Part shown: positions 44,001 to 52,338 of the stretch, piece by piece
Numbering within the stretch: the first letter of the stretch is position 1
Layout: each line of letters opens with the position of its first letter
From: Bacteroidota bacterium
GTDB lineage: Bacteria; Bacteroidota; Bacteroidia; AKYH767-A; OLB10
Direction of reading: 5' to 3'
NCBI GenBank assembly: GCA_016713925.1
Contig: JADJOH010000002.1
Location: forward strand, 744,001 to 808,000
DNA length: 64,000 nt
Program-made: the position numbers and the translations under genes
Notes under the pieces: generated by a model
What the model saw: the letters and a program-made list of their open reading frames with translations, nothing else
Database searches by the model: none
Told to the model about the DNA's origin: nothing

Positions 44001-45677
44001 TCCATTAGCCAATAACTCACTGGCAAGGATCATATTCTGCATACGATAACCCCAATAGAAGGCGCCATAAGCAGAAGGATAACCGGTTGTAGTACTTTGT
44101 ACATCGTTTTCACCGATGGTTACTGTTGTCGGTACATCTAACTGCACTGAACCTCCTTCGCAGAAGGCCGCTGATTCAATATTTGCATTTACTGTTGGTA
44201 AATCAAACACTTCAACTGTAACGGTATCACTGTTTGTACAAACACCATCCGTTCCTTCAACGATATAATTATAGATGCCCGGTGCTGATGGAGAAGCAGT
44301 AACACTTGGTCCGGATGTTGAATTCAGGTTTCCACCTGCATCGGATGACCATGTATACGTAATATAATTTAAAAGAATTTCATCCCGATTAAATGTATTG
44401 GTTCCAGCACATAATGAAGAATCACTCGCCTGAGCTGTAATAGCCGGTGGTGTTGCAACCGTAATGGTAACCGGAGTACGAGGGCTCAAACAAGAACCAT
44501 CGAATGCTGCCACATACAGTGTAGTGGTAGTACCAATAGAAGAAAGATAAGTAAGTGATGGGTCTGCCTGTAAGATAGTACCGCCAATGGCAGCATCATA
44601 CCAATAATAAGCTGTAGCACCCGGAACTGCATTTACAGAAGCGGTAGGAATCTGATTACCACAATGTGCACTTGGATTAGTAGTAGGAGCAGGAAGAACA
44701 GGTAATACGTTGATGATCACCGTATCATTAGTAAAGCATCCAGTTACCGGATCAGTAACTGTTACTACATAAGTAGTAGAAGTAGATGGTGTGGCAACGG
44801 GGTTAGAGATATTCGTTGCACTTAATCCGGTAGCAGGTGACCAACTGAAGGTAACGCCTGAAGGTAATGAAGTACCATTCAGAATCATTTGTGGACGACT
44901 ACTTGCAGTAGAAGCAATAGGTGAAGTACAAACAGTAGCTGCATCCTGATTCAACCAACGACAGGAAATGTAGCTGGTATTGCTTAAACTTCCAACGGAA
45001 TTATTCGTATATCCTGAATTGTTAAAACATGTCTGAATTACAACATTTGATGTTCCATCCCAGTTGAATGGAGTCGTAAATGAATGTGTATTTACACCGA
45101 CAACCGCTGTATAATTCACCGGACCATACACTACACTACCAACTGTTTGTTCTAAACTCAAATCAGTAGCTGCTGTGTGCGCCATGCTGATCGTGTAATT
45201 CGTCAATGAAGCAGGATCAGCGGTAGTGATATTAAATCCAAGACTATTTATCGGCCCGGCCGTAAATCCGGCAGCAGAAAGTTCGGAAGCACGGATTAAT
45301 ATTTGTTGACGGTGCCCCCAATAGAAACTTCCATATGCGGCTGGATATGAGGTGTTAGTGTTCTGAGCATCATTATTACCAATTGTAGCTTCCAGTGTTC
45401 CGCTCACTTCTAACTGAACACTTTCACCATCACAGATGGTAGTTTGGTCAATATTAGCTGAGGCATTTGGATTAGGATTCACTACAAGGACAATCGTATC
45501 GGTAGTTACACAACCGGCACCTGCATCAGTAGCCGTGACAATAAATGTATAGTTACCGACAGCAAGCGGCGTAGAAACAACTGTTTGAACATTGTTCACA
45601 TTCAACGTTCCTACACCATTACCTGACCAGATAAATACATAGTTGGGATTAGCATTTGTTGCGTCTAAAGTAGCCAC
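38079..45677 (-). CDS. C-terminal 2,532 aa of a giant surface protein with dockerin-like tail
   Basis: Long run of Ig/PKD-like repeats (for example VTATPSVTTSYIVTATG and FSWSPATGLSATNISNP), into which three copies of a roughly 150-residue domain are inserted. These are recognisable by AYGSFYWG, TPFNWDGTSNVVIQTCFNN and RWLNQDAA in copies 1-2, with a diverged third copy. SprB-like short motifs near the end (YTCVVTDTNGCQG) precede a C-terminal dockerin-like pair (VDITDQGYVGNDFLNFASGY and DGVVDITDQAIVDNNILNF) instead of a classic T9SS tail. The stretch is uninterrupted, but upstream pieces of the same gene lie in other frames (to 50554). Presumably an exported adhesin or gliding-type surface protein; function inferred. 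Confidence 0.85.
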   Translation of the reverse strand: MATLDATNANPNYVFIWSGNGVGTLNVNNVQTVVSTPLAVGNYTFIVTATDAGAGCVTTDTIVLVVNPNPNASANIDQTTICDGESVQLEVSGTLEATIGNNDAQNTNTSYPAAYGSFYWGHRQQILIRASELSAAGFTAGPINSLGFNITTADPASLTNYTISMAHTAATDLSLEQTVGSVVYGPVNYTAVVGVNTHSFTTPFNWDGTSNVVIQTCFNNSGYTNNSVGSLSNTSYISCRWLNQDAATVCTSPIASTASSRPQMILNGTSLPSGVTFSWSPATGLSATNISNPVATPSTSTTYVVTVTDPVTGCFTNDTVIINVLPVLPAPTTNPSAHCGNQIPTASVNAVPGATAYYWYDAAIGGTILQADPSLTYLSSIGTTTTLYVAAFDGSCLSPRTPVTITVATPPAITAQASDSSLCAGTNTFNRDEILLNYITYTWSSDAGGNLNSTSGPSVTASPSAPGIYNYIVEGTDGVCTNSDTVTVEVFDLPTVNANIESAAFCEGGSVQLDVPTTVTIGENDVQSTTTGYPSAYGAFYWGYRMQNMILASELLANGFSAGAINALSYNIATPAGQTLTGYTIKMANVVAADLSAEQTVSTVVYGPVNYNSIAGLNTHTFTTPFVWDGVSNVVIETCFNNGNYTTSSVGNMDNTSFVSSRWLNQDAAGVCLAATGSTASQRPQMVLTRALAGVSYSWSPAAGLSATNIPNPIASPTASTNYVVTVTDNVTGCTNTDTVFITVTPLPAAPTTNNPISRCGPGDVTATATGSGGTLFWTGPNGGNVLSYTGSLTQSVTASGAFDVREFPANIDTTAVGFNPVANPGSIPVGYFPTTSQGMWFRVNNTGGTIIKSVDIYPNGPIGTPYGIAIIDSLGNTIGSVSGVTTVTLPNYETIELNIYVPYSTIPYAMRPTSSPNLSVHQDAIVQGTAPWLIAGDMNIIGYGNMPPLASFFGTNTFGMFYNWQVMHGCFGNEAVVNYTVNPAPTLAITPSGPTTFCGSGVVTLDAGAAPTDPGYVNFSWAPATGLSATNVASVTATVNSTTTYTVTADDGIPGGCINTASVTLTVNTAPFASVGIVPDTICTTSPYQFNGSGGSASYKYVGTTENLGQTAGWPFNGANAAQRMQLFVSAAELNAAGVFGPSFLNSVGFNVVSKLSNQPYTNFTVSIDEVVGGCFASTTYITIPGGNTVYTGNYSTTLGWNDIVFQTPYAWDGVSDIVIQTCFTNATNSLFDIVYTSQTLGCTSTNALNAAACGAATGALTDFRPNMRFQGGSVNYSRSPITELSASNIANPLFTQSLGAGSRQYVLTVTDPVSGCVATDTANFYVSPTPVTPSIEFVGLDTTICISGTVSFSSIFVDGSLQWQSSADNVNFFDVIGQTASTYTTGLITADTYIRLKAFCADSAFSNVKYVKVNNPTILTTTNDTVCGQGNVSLAATANPGYFIRWYADSTAGNYLANGSPYNTFVTQTDTFWVAALVDTLVGSGGDTLTTTFAGGNGANGNFFDVNVTSPVTLTGMRINNNSAGAVCEVWYRSGTHVGFEGSSAGWTQIYNGPVAAAQGYVTGLNLPLSNGVTSFFVFLPAGGITYTNGVSLGAVYTSDANLAILEGYGTGGTFGSGLFGGIPTSTRIWNGSLIYSVPNCVSARVPVIAVVNPAPPVTVTPSAATICEGSSVNINVTGGLGDYTNFDWAPATGLDVTSGPAVVATPSVTTSYIVTATGNINGCETSDTAVITVNPAPVISVSTTTPNLCSGDTAQLSVVVSSPVSGNYAVTSIPHAPSLAPLTQSAPALGDEGTQTVALPFTFNFGGTNYTDVTIHANGQILMGAGNLTAQFQYTPPSIFSNLAPNNWVGFWGDLNNSVAGSITYDIVGAAPNRKLVVKFNAVDFWSVDPAVTYQIELNETSNVVDVFLTSINTISLNTRAVGLETNSQGYAAPGYNTGTWTATNQAFRFAPLQAATISWSGQGIIGSTTTETISAVPTSSGYYTVVVTNPLTGCTKADSVQINFAAQPSPVIADNDTTLCNPEFIYVNVVDTGLYVGGYPAGTNFTWSAIGVPIPDLDSISSSYGSSYSVIVTLPNGCSASSDTATILTKSVAVVDVITPASCTGGGSIAVQVTSGLPNYNYIWSTDLAQTNIISNVTKANNQDTLSNLGAGTYYLQVYDEAGSPASCNSGVLTYVVTGSSPIVIDSVIGTDISCNGFADGSATVFWTGGTAPYNILWSDGNTNATRGVTAAATLTVIVSDNSGCADTSTVTINEPASITLTLSSTNESAPGANDGTASVVIAGGTPGYVIEWYDALFTLIGSGTPITGLTGGTYTCVVTDTNGCQGFDNVVITTNTNAILNLTMLIEGMYDGAGGLVPALLNTGVGVSLTECDTILVEIRDQLTPTNVLASGTAVLGTNGQASFTFPAAINGANGYIAVFHRNAVQTWSDLLTFSATTNYNFTTAATQAFSSNMIEVDPGVFAFYSGDIAPQDEVVDITDQGYVGNDFLNFASGYVPTDVSGDGVVDITDQAIVDNNILNFVGSIHP

Positions 45678-46431
45678 ATCACCTAAACAAATGGTATCAT
45701 TCGCTGTAACAACAATATCTACCGGATCAGGAGTAATTACTGTTTCAGTAACAGCTACTCTCGGACCATCACAAACGCCATCGAAAGCAGCTACATAGAA
45801 AGTAGTAGTTACGGCAACGTTTTGAAGTAAATTGGTATCAGGAAGATTTTGAATTGGTGTTCCACCGGTAGGAGTAGTGTACCAACGGTAAGCAATAGCA
45901 CCGGAACTGTAGATACATCACATAATGCCTGCTGATTTCCACAGTGTGTAGAATCATATCCAATTGGAGCAGGAAGGGTGGTGAACCAGTTAACATTCAC
46001 TGTGTCAGTTGCTGTACAAATACCATCATTTAAGGTTACTATATATTGTGTTGGAGAAGCTACCGGAGTAACGTTCTCAACACTTCCGGTACCTCCCGGA
46101 AGACCAGGAGATATTTGCCACATTGATCGTACCAAGACCTACGTTAAAGGTTCCCAGTTGGTAAGGTTAACTGCACTGGCAACATCCAGTCAGTAGCTGT
46201 ATTACTGTCGCTAAATGCTGTACGGCGAATACCGGCTGTACTGGATGAAGAAGCAATGTTTCCTGACCACATGGTTGCTGTAACAGCAGGAGTACCTGTA
46301 CCAACGGGATTAAAAGGAGTTCCACCATTAATAGCAACTACGTCAGAAATATTTCCACCCAGATCACTAATAATGAAGCCCTGAGAAGTAGCAGAACCTA
46401 CAGATAATAAAGTTGAACCCATAATATCCAT
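45678..46431 (-). pseudogene. Middle part of the giant surface protein, broken in frame
   Basis: Coding sequence of the same giant protein continues here in shifting frames. A lamin-tail type end (SATSQGFIISDLGG) occupies 46144-46431, an Ig-like segment (VASPTQYIVTLNDGICTATDTV) lies in another frame at about 45950-46135, and then the frame of the downstream ORF resumes near 45900. Homologous repeats elsewhere in the protein show what is missing. Real decay or local assembly errors are both possible. Confidence 0.7.
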
Positions 46432-49400
46432 TTATCGGCAGCACCACCAGTTCGTGCAAGTGTAAATGTTCCACCCGCAGGAACTGTATTGCCGGCAGGA
46501 ATAATATATACACCCGCAGTAGTACCGGTTACTTCAAGTCTCCAACCGCTAATATCTACAGGTTGATTGCCGATATTGGTTAATTCAATATAGTCAAATC
46601 CGGTGATGCCGGGAGCAGGAGCACCTGCACCAACACTACCTGATTCAAATCCTGAAATTTCAGAGAAAACAATGGAATTAAGATAAGGAGAGGCCACACT
46701 CAGGTTAGTACTTGTTCCGGGACAAATCGTTTGATCTACACCGGCAGATAAACCTGCCTGAAGATAGGCATCACGATAGGATTGCGAAGCACTTGTTTCA
46801 GCATTGAGGTTCACACTGGCATCTATAGCTGTAACACTATAGGTAACTAATGCGCTACCACTTGCAGGTAGTTGAGCTTCCCAGTTGTTACCGGAAGTAT
46901 TGGTCATTGGAATACCTACTTGAGCTACTCCGTTTAATGACCAGTTTAATGTAACAGAGGTGAATCCGCTGGCATCAGTAGCAACAGCAAGCACATCATG
47001 CGCTACTGCAGCACACCCACCGGTAGACGGTGTAGCTGTTACACTTGAAATAACTGGATTGATATAATCACCGGAAGGGAGGAAGTTACCGGCATCGGCA
47101 CCAATATCATTTGGTGTGAAGGCGGCACGAACATCTCCGTCAAAGTCATTGACAACACTGGCGATCAACTGACCTGCTTGCTCAGCAGGAACAAGAGCCG
47201 GTGGAACCTGAAGGTGAAGATCAGGAGTACCTGCAGCAGGTGCAATGTAATTCGGATTCTCAGAAATAGAATTCAAATCCTGACCTGTCAACGTTCTCCA
47301 GTCTGTCATACTGGTTGCGATCGTTGTATTGCGGATACCGGTACGACCACCATTTGCGAAATCAGCAAAGAGGATGTTTTTAGACGCCGTTACATTGATA
47401 TTCGAATCTAATCCGGTAGCATATTCAAATGCGCCACCGATAGCGGTAGTACGTGCGTTGTAGAATATGTTGTTAATGATTTCATCATTTCCGGAACTTG
47501 GACGTGAGGTACGACGGAATGCCCAGGTACTACCTGATGCGACTCCGGATGCAGTTGATGCATTACCACCGATATAAACAGAGTTATGATACACTCTATT
47601 GATATTCGCGTTGGCCTTCAAAATACCCTGATAAATCTGAGATTTAGTATTACCATCTCCCAAACTGATCATGTTATTCTGAACAGTAGCAAGTCCACCA
47701 AATAAACCAATACCATTGTAAGTTACTTTGGCCGTATCCGTCGCAGTAAGGGTAAGGTCACCGATGTCATATATATTGTTACGTTGGATCAGATAATTAA
47801 ATCCTGTGGTTGTTGAACCGGTAAAACTGATACCGTTTACAATCACCAATGAAGAATCAGAGTTGATCTTCAAATTACGAACCGTATTCTGATCGATATT
47901 CACTTCAGTTCCGGCAACCGGTGCTGTGGTTGAGGTATGAGAGATACCTGCCAGATGCGCTACGGTTGTTCCGCCAACATTTTTCGAATTCGTTGTCAGT
48001 GTATGAACAGTATTTCCACTGATGGTATTGATACCTGTTGTAGTATGAATACCATAAACAACACCTGCAGAACTCCGTGTTGGTACACTCAGGTTCTGTA
48101 CCGTATTATTACTAATAGTCATACGTGTAGAACCGGTATTTAAAATACCAATTACCGAGAAGTTAACTGTAGTTGTAAACCCTGCATTTAATGCACTACC
48201 ACTTCTCATACTGTTAGCAACGCTTGTTCCGCCGATCGTATTTCCACTGATCGTACGGCTACTGGTTGGAACTGTTAAAGTAGTTGTTCCCTGATTGAAG
48301 ATACCGCATACAGTACCGCCTATTGCAGCTGCATTGGCGAAAGCTGCCGTAATACCATTAAACCCGAGACCACCGATATTGTTGTTGGATATAGTAATGG
48401 TAGATGCCGAAGCGGCTCCCTGAGCTATACCAATCACATTGGCAGTGGTGGCTGATCCACCGGTTGCTGTTCCACGAACCAGAATATTATCTGTTCCTGT
48501 CATAGAACCTACAGTATTTCCGGTAATATTGGCACCACCTGCATTTAACCAGATTCCACAGAACGGAGCACCTGATCCCGTACCTGCGCTGCTGGTCGCA
48601 ATATTAAAATTCGCTACTTGATTTCCACTGATTGTACTGACAGGGCTAATGGCCACATTCAGATCCATACCAAAGAAACGGTTGGCAATTGCAGTTGCAG
48701 CCCATGCCATAGAATAAGTTCCGGTTCCGGCTGAGGTAGCATAACCGATAATATTATTGGTGATCGTAAATGAACCAAGTGTATTGCTGGCAACAATTCC
48801 TTTGTGAATATTACCGGTAGTATAGTTTCTGGCCGCATCCTGATAAATACGGTTGCCGGTAATAGTCCAGTTATTGTTTAAGTTAATCAGATTTATACCT
48901 ACAGTTGCTGAAGTTGCGCTGAAAAAATTATATACACGGCAATTACTAATCGTGTTGTTGTCATTTACTGCACCTGTTGTATTTCCCGAGGCCATAAATC
49001 CATTCACAGGGAATAACCCTGGTGCTTCATGAAAATCACAATTGTCAAATGTATTGTTATCATTTCCTGCTCCACCTACAATGGTAGAACCACCCATAAA
49101 TACAACTGCATTATTTGTTGCGCTTGATACACCCCTGAAGTTAATATAACTAAAATTGTTATTAGAAGATTCTTGAAGAATTCTGATCTCACTTCCGGTA
49201 AGAACCGTAATCTGAATAGTTAGTTCAGATACAGCACCCACTCCACCCGGACGACCATCAATTGTTAAATACTCTGTTAAAGAATCTACAACTGTAGTCC
49301 ATGTATTAGCACTGGTTATACTTAAAGCAACTGCACCCGCTTCCGGACGAATAGTAACTGTCTTACCTGCTAATGTACCTAAAGCGCCGGTCCAGATCGG

Positions 49401-49886
49401 GAAAGTTTCTCCACCGCTGGTATAAGCAGCCTGAAGTTCCAGAATAGCAGAACAACTTAATCCATTTGTACGAATATCATTCAATGCCGCAGTAAGAGTA
49501 GCATATGTACCAGTAGGACCTACAGTATATGCACCGCATAAAGTACCTGCGGCCGTAGCCTGACTACCATTTAATGCCGGATTACTCACCTGACCTTCGC
49601 TAAAGCTACGAATATTCCAGTAATACGTCTGACCTGCTGATAAACCTGTTGCCACATAAGATATGGTGTTAGCAGGTAATGTAGCAACGGTAGTATATGT
49701 TATTCCATCGAGAGATCTTTCTACTCTATAACCAATTTCACCTGTAGCATCTGTCCAGTTCAAGGTCATGCTATTAACAGTAACAGCAGAAAAACTCAAA
49801 CCGGTTGGGGATGCCGGAGCAACAGGGGGAGTAAAAGAGTAAATCTGCCCTGTAGCAGGACGTGCATTAATAGTATTTGTCTCCAC
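46398..49886 (-). CDS. Central 1,162 aa of the giant surface protein (FN3, right-handed beta-helix, lamin-tail)
   Basis: Domain order in this frame: a fibronectin type III domain (TVNSMTLNWTDATGEIGYRV to YYWNIRSFSEGQVSNP), then a long parallel beta-helix region with repeated TISNNNIGGL / ISGNTV type turns (about 170-880). Linker Ig-like domains and a lamin-tail domain (FDYIELTNIGNQPVDISGWRLEV) follow. Beta-helix segments of this kind occur in polysaccharide-binding or adhesive surface proteins. It joins by frameshift to the C-terminal part and, upstream, to the signal-peptide piece at 50554. Confidence 0.85.
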   Translation of the reverse strand: METNTINARPATGQIYSFTPPVAPASPTGLSFSAVTVNSMTLNWTDATGEIGYRVERSLDGITYTTVATLPANTISYVATGLSAGQTYYWNIRSFSEGQVSNPALNGSQATAAGTLCGAYTVGPTGTYATLTAALNDIRTNGLSCSAILELQAAYTSGGETFPIWTGALGTLAGKTVTIRPEAGAVALSITSANTWTTVVDSLTEYLTIDGRPGGVGAVSELTIQITVLTGSEIRILQESSNNNFSYINFRGVSSATNNAVVFMGGSTIVGGAGNDNNTFDNCDFHEAPGLFPVNGFMASGNTTGAVNDNNTISNCRVYNFFSATSATVGINLINLNNNWTITGNRIYQDAARNYTTGNIHKGIVASNTLGSFTITNNIIGYATSAGTGTYSMAWAATAIANRFFGMDLNVAISPVSTISGNQVANFNIATSSAGTGSGAPFCGIWLNAGGANITGNTVGSMTGTDNILVRGTATGGSATTANVIGIAQGAASASTITISNNNIGGLGFNGITAAFANAAAIGGTVCGIFNQGTTTLTVPTSSRTISGNTIGGTSVANSMRSGSALNAGFTTTVNFSVIGILNTGSTRMTISNNTVQNLSVPTRSSAGVVYGIHTTTGINTISGNTVHTLTTNSKNVGGTTVAHLAGISHTSTTAPVAGTEVNIDQNTVRNLKINSDSSLVIVNGISFTGSTTTGFNYLIQRNNIYDIGDLTLTATDTAKVTYNGIGLFGGLATVQNNMISLGDGNTKSQIYQGILKANANINRVYHNSVYIGGNASTASGVASGSTWAFRRTSRPSSGNDEIINNIFYNARTTAIGGAFEYATGLDSNINVTASKNILFADFANGGRTGIRNTTIATSMTDWRTLTGQDLNSISENPNYIAPAAGTPDLHLQVPPALVPAEQAGQLIASVVNDFDGDVRAAFTPNDIGADAGNFLPSGDYINPVISSVTATPSTGGCAAVAHDVLAVATDASGFTSVTLNWSLNGVAQVGIPMTNTSGNNWEAQLPASGSALVTYSVTAIDASVNLNAETSASQSYRDAYLQAGLSAGVDQTICPGTSTNLSVASPYLNSIVFSEISGFESGSVGAGAPAPGITGFDYIELTNIGNQPVDISGWRLEVTGTTAGVYIIPAGNTVPAGGTFTLARTGGAADKWILWVQLYYL

Positions 49887-50554
49887 TTGAAGAAACTGTA
49901 GGAGTAGTCGTCACATGAATCAATGAAAGGAAATTACCGGCACCGGTCCAAGAGTCAGCCAGTCCTACTGATGCAGACGAGCTGAAGGTTTGGTTCCTGA
50001 CGATAAATAAACTCAATTTTACCATCTGCTTCATATAAATTTACCTGCAATGAAATAATAGCACTGCAGGTCCAATGGAAACTCTCCAATTCAACATTCA
50101 AAGGTAAATACTCTGTTACCCGGAGCACCGGTAGTGATATAAGTTAGCTGCACCCACTGTTCCTGCTAATATCATCCCAAGAGGGGCGATAATTGGCCTG
50201 CCTGCCCCGGTACGTTAAATCATTCGTCAAACTGGCATTTGCAGCACCAAATGATAGTATACCATTTGAACTTGCGAACAAGCTGGTATAGGCTTGCCCC
50301 ATATAAATGAAGTTGAAGCCAATCGGTAGAGCACCGGAGGCAGCGTCATCTACCAGAATAGCGGGAACCGAAGTTCCGCCACTGACCGGCGTAAACGTAC
50401 CACTTGATGCAGCGAAAGTATAGTTCGTAATGCTTTGCGCATTCAAACTATGCTTTGCTCCGAATAACGTTAACAGGAATATCCCTGCTAACATAAACCA
50501 CCAACGGCGTAATCCCGTTGATGATCTTCCTCGAAGATTGTAGTTGTTTGTCAT
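49887..50554 (-). pseudogene. N-terminal part of the giant surface protein with several frame breaks
   Basis: ATG 50554 opens MTNNYNLRGRSS and a signal peptide (MLAGIFLLTLFGAKHSLNAQS). A T9SS-cargo N-terminal domain follows (YTFAASSGTFTPVSGGTSVP, then SLFASSNGILSFG) with an intact frame to about 50144. Between about 49886 and 50150 the sequence still encodes the expected continuation, such as SAGTVGAANLY and APGNRVFTFE, but needs several single-base corrections. The whole gene (38079-50554) would encode about 4,150 aa. The density of indels in 270 bp favours poor sequence over slow decay. Confidence 0.75.
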
Positions 50555-50922
50555 TTTGTTTATTTTGATTAGATTATTTTCCAGAGAAGAAAATGGTATA
50601 AAAACGAAGTTCCTGCGCATCACGATCAAAGTGCGCAGTAATAAAGGAAGAAAGAATTGAGAGTAGAAGTTTTTAATCATGATAGTTATTGACCGGTTCT
50701 GAGCGTGTATATTTTCGGTTTAACCCGAAATCCCGGCATCATTTCGCGAAAATGATGTAGAGCATTAATACTATTTCAGAGAATTTCCTTTTCAGGATTG
50801 TTACCGCAATTTATGACTATCCAATACACCATGCAAGTTTTTTGTAAAATTTCACCCACAAAAAGGAATAGTTGGCAAATTTGTAGCTGAAAATCAATCA
50901 ATAAAAGAATAAACAAAAAGCG
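50555..50922. other. Divergent non-coding region before the giant gene and the DMT gene
   Basis: This 368-bp region holds the promoters of the giant surface protein (minus) and of the DUF486 gene (plus). It is AT-rich with no clear repeat element. An upstream-extended start at 50680 for the giant gene would place 42 unlike residues before the signal peptide and is rejected. Confidence 0.55.
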
Positions 50923-51297
50923 ATGAAGACTGTTTATACCCTCTTATTACTGTCAGGTTCGAACATTTTTATGAATCTGGCATGGTACGGACACCTGAAA
51001 TTTAAAGATTTCGGCCATTTCAAACATTCCGGACTTTGGGTGATCATTTTGGTCAGCTGGGGCCTGGCCTTCTTTGAATATTGCCTCCAAGTACCGGCTA
51101 ATCGTATTGGTTATCAGCTAAATGGGGGACCATTCAGTTTGATGGAACTAAAAATCCTGCAGGAAATCATCACGTTAGTAGTTTTTACCGTGTTTGCACT
51201 GGTCTTTTTTAAAAGCGAAACCTTAAAATGGAATCATGTAGCCGCGTTCATATGTTTGGTGATGGCGGTGTATTTTGTGTTTTATAAAAAGGCTTGA
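50923..51297 (+). CDS. DMT superfamily small membrane protein (DUF486 type)
   Basis: The 124-aa protein has four predicted membrane helices (about 3-20, 36-54, 83-100, 105-122) and the DUF486 pattern: NLAWYGHLKF near the start, SWGLAFFEYCLQVPANRIGY in the middle, and LKWNHVAAFICLVMAVYFVF at the end. The family is related to small multidrug-resistance-type transporters but its substrate is unknown. The gene stands alone on the plus strand and ends at a palindromic hairpin shared with the converging fcl gene. Confidence 0.88.
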   Translation: MKTVYTLLLLSGSNIFMNLAWYGHLKFKDFGHFKHSGLWVIILVSWGLAFFEYCLQVPANRIGYQLNGGPFSLMELKILQEIITLVVFTVFALVFFKSETLKWNHVAAFICLVMAVYFVFYKKA

Positions 51298-51346
51298 TTT
51301 ACGAGATAATAAATATAACGTTGATGTGTATACGAAGGACAGGTCG

Positions 51347-51390
51347 CGATATCTGTAATGACAGGTCGCGACCTGTCCGTACAGATATCG
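51347..51390. terminator. Nested palindrome between converging genes
   Basis: An 18-bp perfect palindrome GACAGGTCGCGACCTGTC (51360-51377) lies inside a second inverted repeat CGATATCTGT / ACAGATATCG (51347-51356, 51381-51390), with further outer arms AACGTTGAT / ATCAACGTT (about 51318 and 51396). It separates the DMT gene from converging fcl and could stop both transcripts. A relative of it lies at 11287-11314. Confidence 0.7.
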
Positions 51391-51396
51391 ATGAAA

Positions 51397-52338
51397 TCAA
51401 CGTTCAAAATTCCAGTTTCGGGCCGTTAGCTCATCGATGATGGATTGGATGCCGTCCCGAAGATTAATTTCATGTTTCCAGCCCAGTTGATGGAGTTTGG
51501 AAACATCCAAAAGTTTGCGTGGCGTTCCATCCGGTTTATCGGTATTAAAAACGAGTTGGCCGCGGTAGCCGACCAATTCCATAACCAGCTCTGCGAGTTG
51601 TTTGATGGTGACATCTTCACCCGTCCCCACGTTGACATGCTGATCACCGCTGTAGTTGTTCATTAAAAAGAGACAAGCATCCGCCAGATCATCCACATGT
51701 AAAAACTCACGCATGGGAGCACCCGTTCCCCAGATTTCCACCGCTTCACTCTTCTTTTCTTTGGCTTCATGAAATTTCCGGATTAATGCCGGCAGAACAT
51801 GAGAGTTATTTAAATCATAATTATCATTGGGCCCATATAAATTAGTAGGCATCGCAGCAATCATATCTACACCATATTGCCTGCGGTACGCTTCGCATAA
51901 CTTGAGTCCGGCAATTTTTGCTATTGCATAGGGCTCATTGGTTTGTTCCAGATAACCGCTTAACAAGTAATCCTCTTTAATAGGCTGCGGACATAATTTT
52001 GGATAAATACATGAGGATCCTAAAAAACAGGAGCTTCTTCACCCCGTTCCGCCAGGCCGCATGCACCACATTATTTTGGATCATCATGTTCTCATAGATG
52101 AACTCCCCGCGGTACGTATTGTTGGCTACGATACCTCCCACCTTGGCTGCCGACAAAAAACATAATCCGGCTGATGCTCCTGAAAGAAAGCGTCTACCGC
52201 TGCCTGATTGCGCAAATCCAACTCCGAAGATGTTTTCACCAATAGATTTTCAAAACCCCTGGATTTTAACTTTCGCATTATAGCCGACCCTACCATTCCA
52301 CGGTGGCCTGCGATAAATATTTTTGATTCCCTTTGCAT
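51397..52338 (-). pseudogene. fcl: GDP-L-fucose synthase, interrupted by compensating frameshifts
   Basis: From ATG 52338 the N-terminal Rossmann segment (FIAGHRGMVGSAIM) is normal, then a one-base loss in a T run near 52150 shifts the frame. A second shift in a T run near 52025 restores it, and the rest reads through the catalytic YAIAKIAGLKL motif, NLYGPNDNYDLNNSHVLPALI and GTGAPMREFLHVDDLADACL to 51397. The protein (about 313 aa) converts GDP-4-keto-6-deoxymannose to GDP-fucose. It directly follows gmd, so the pair would make GDP-fucose for the glycan locus. Both lesions are at homopolymers, so a sequencing artefact is likely. Confidence 0.85.
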
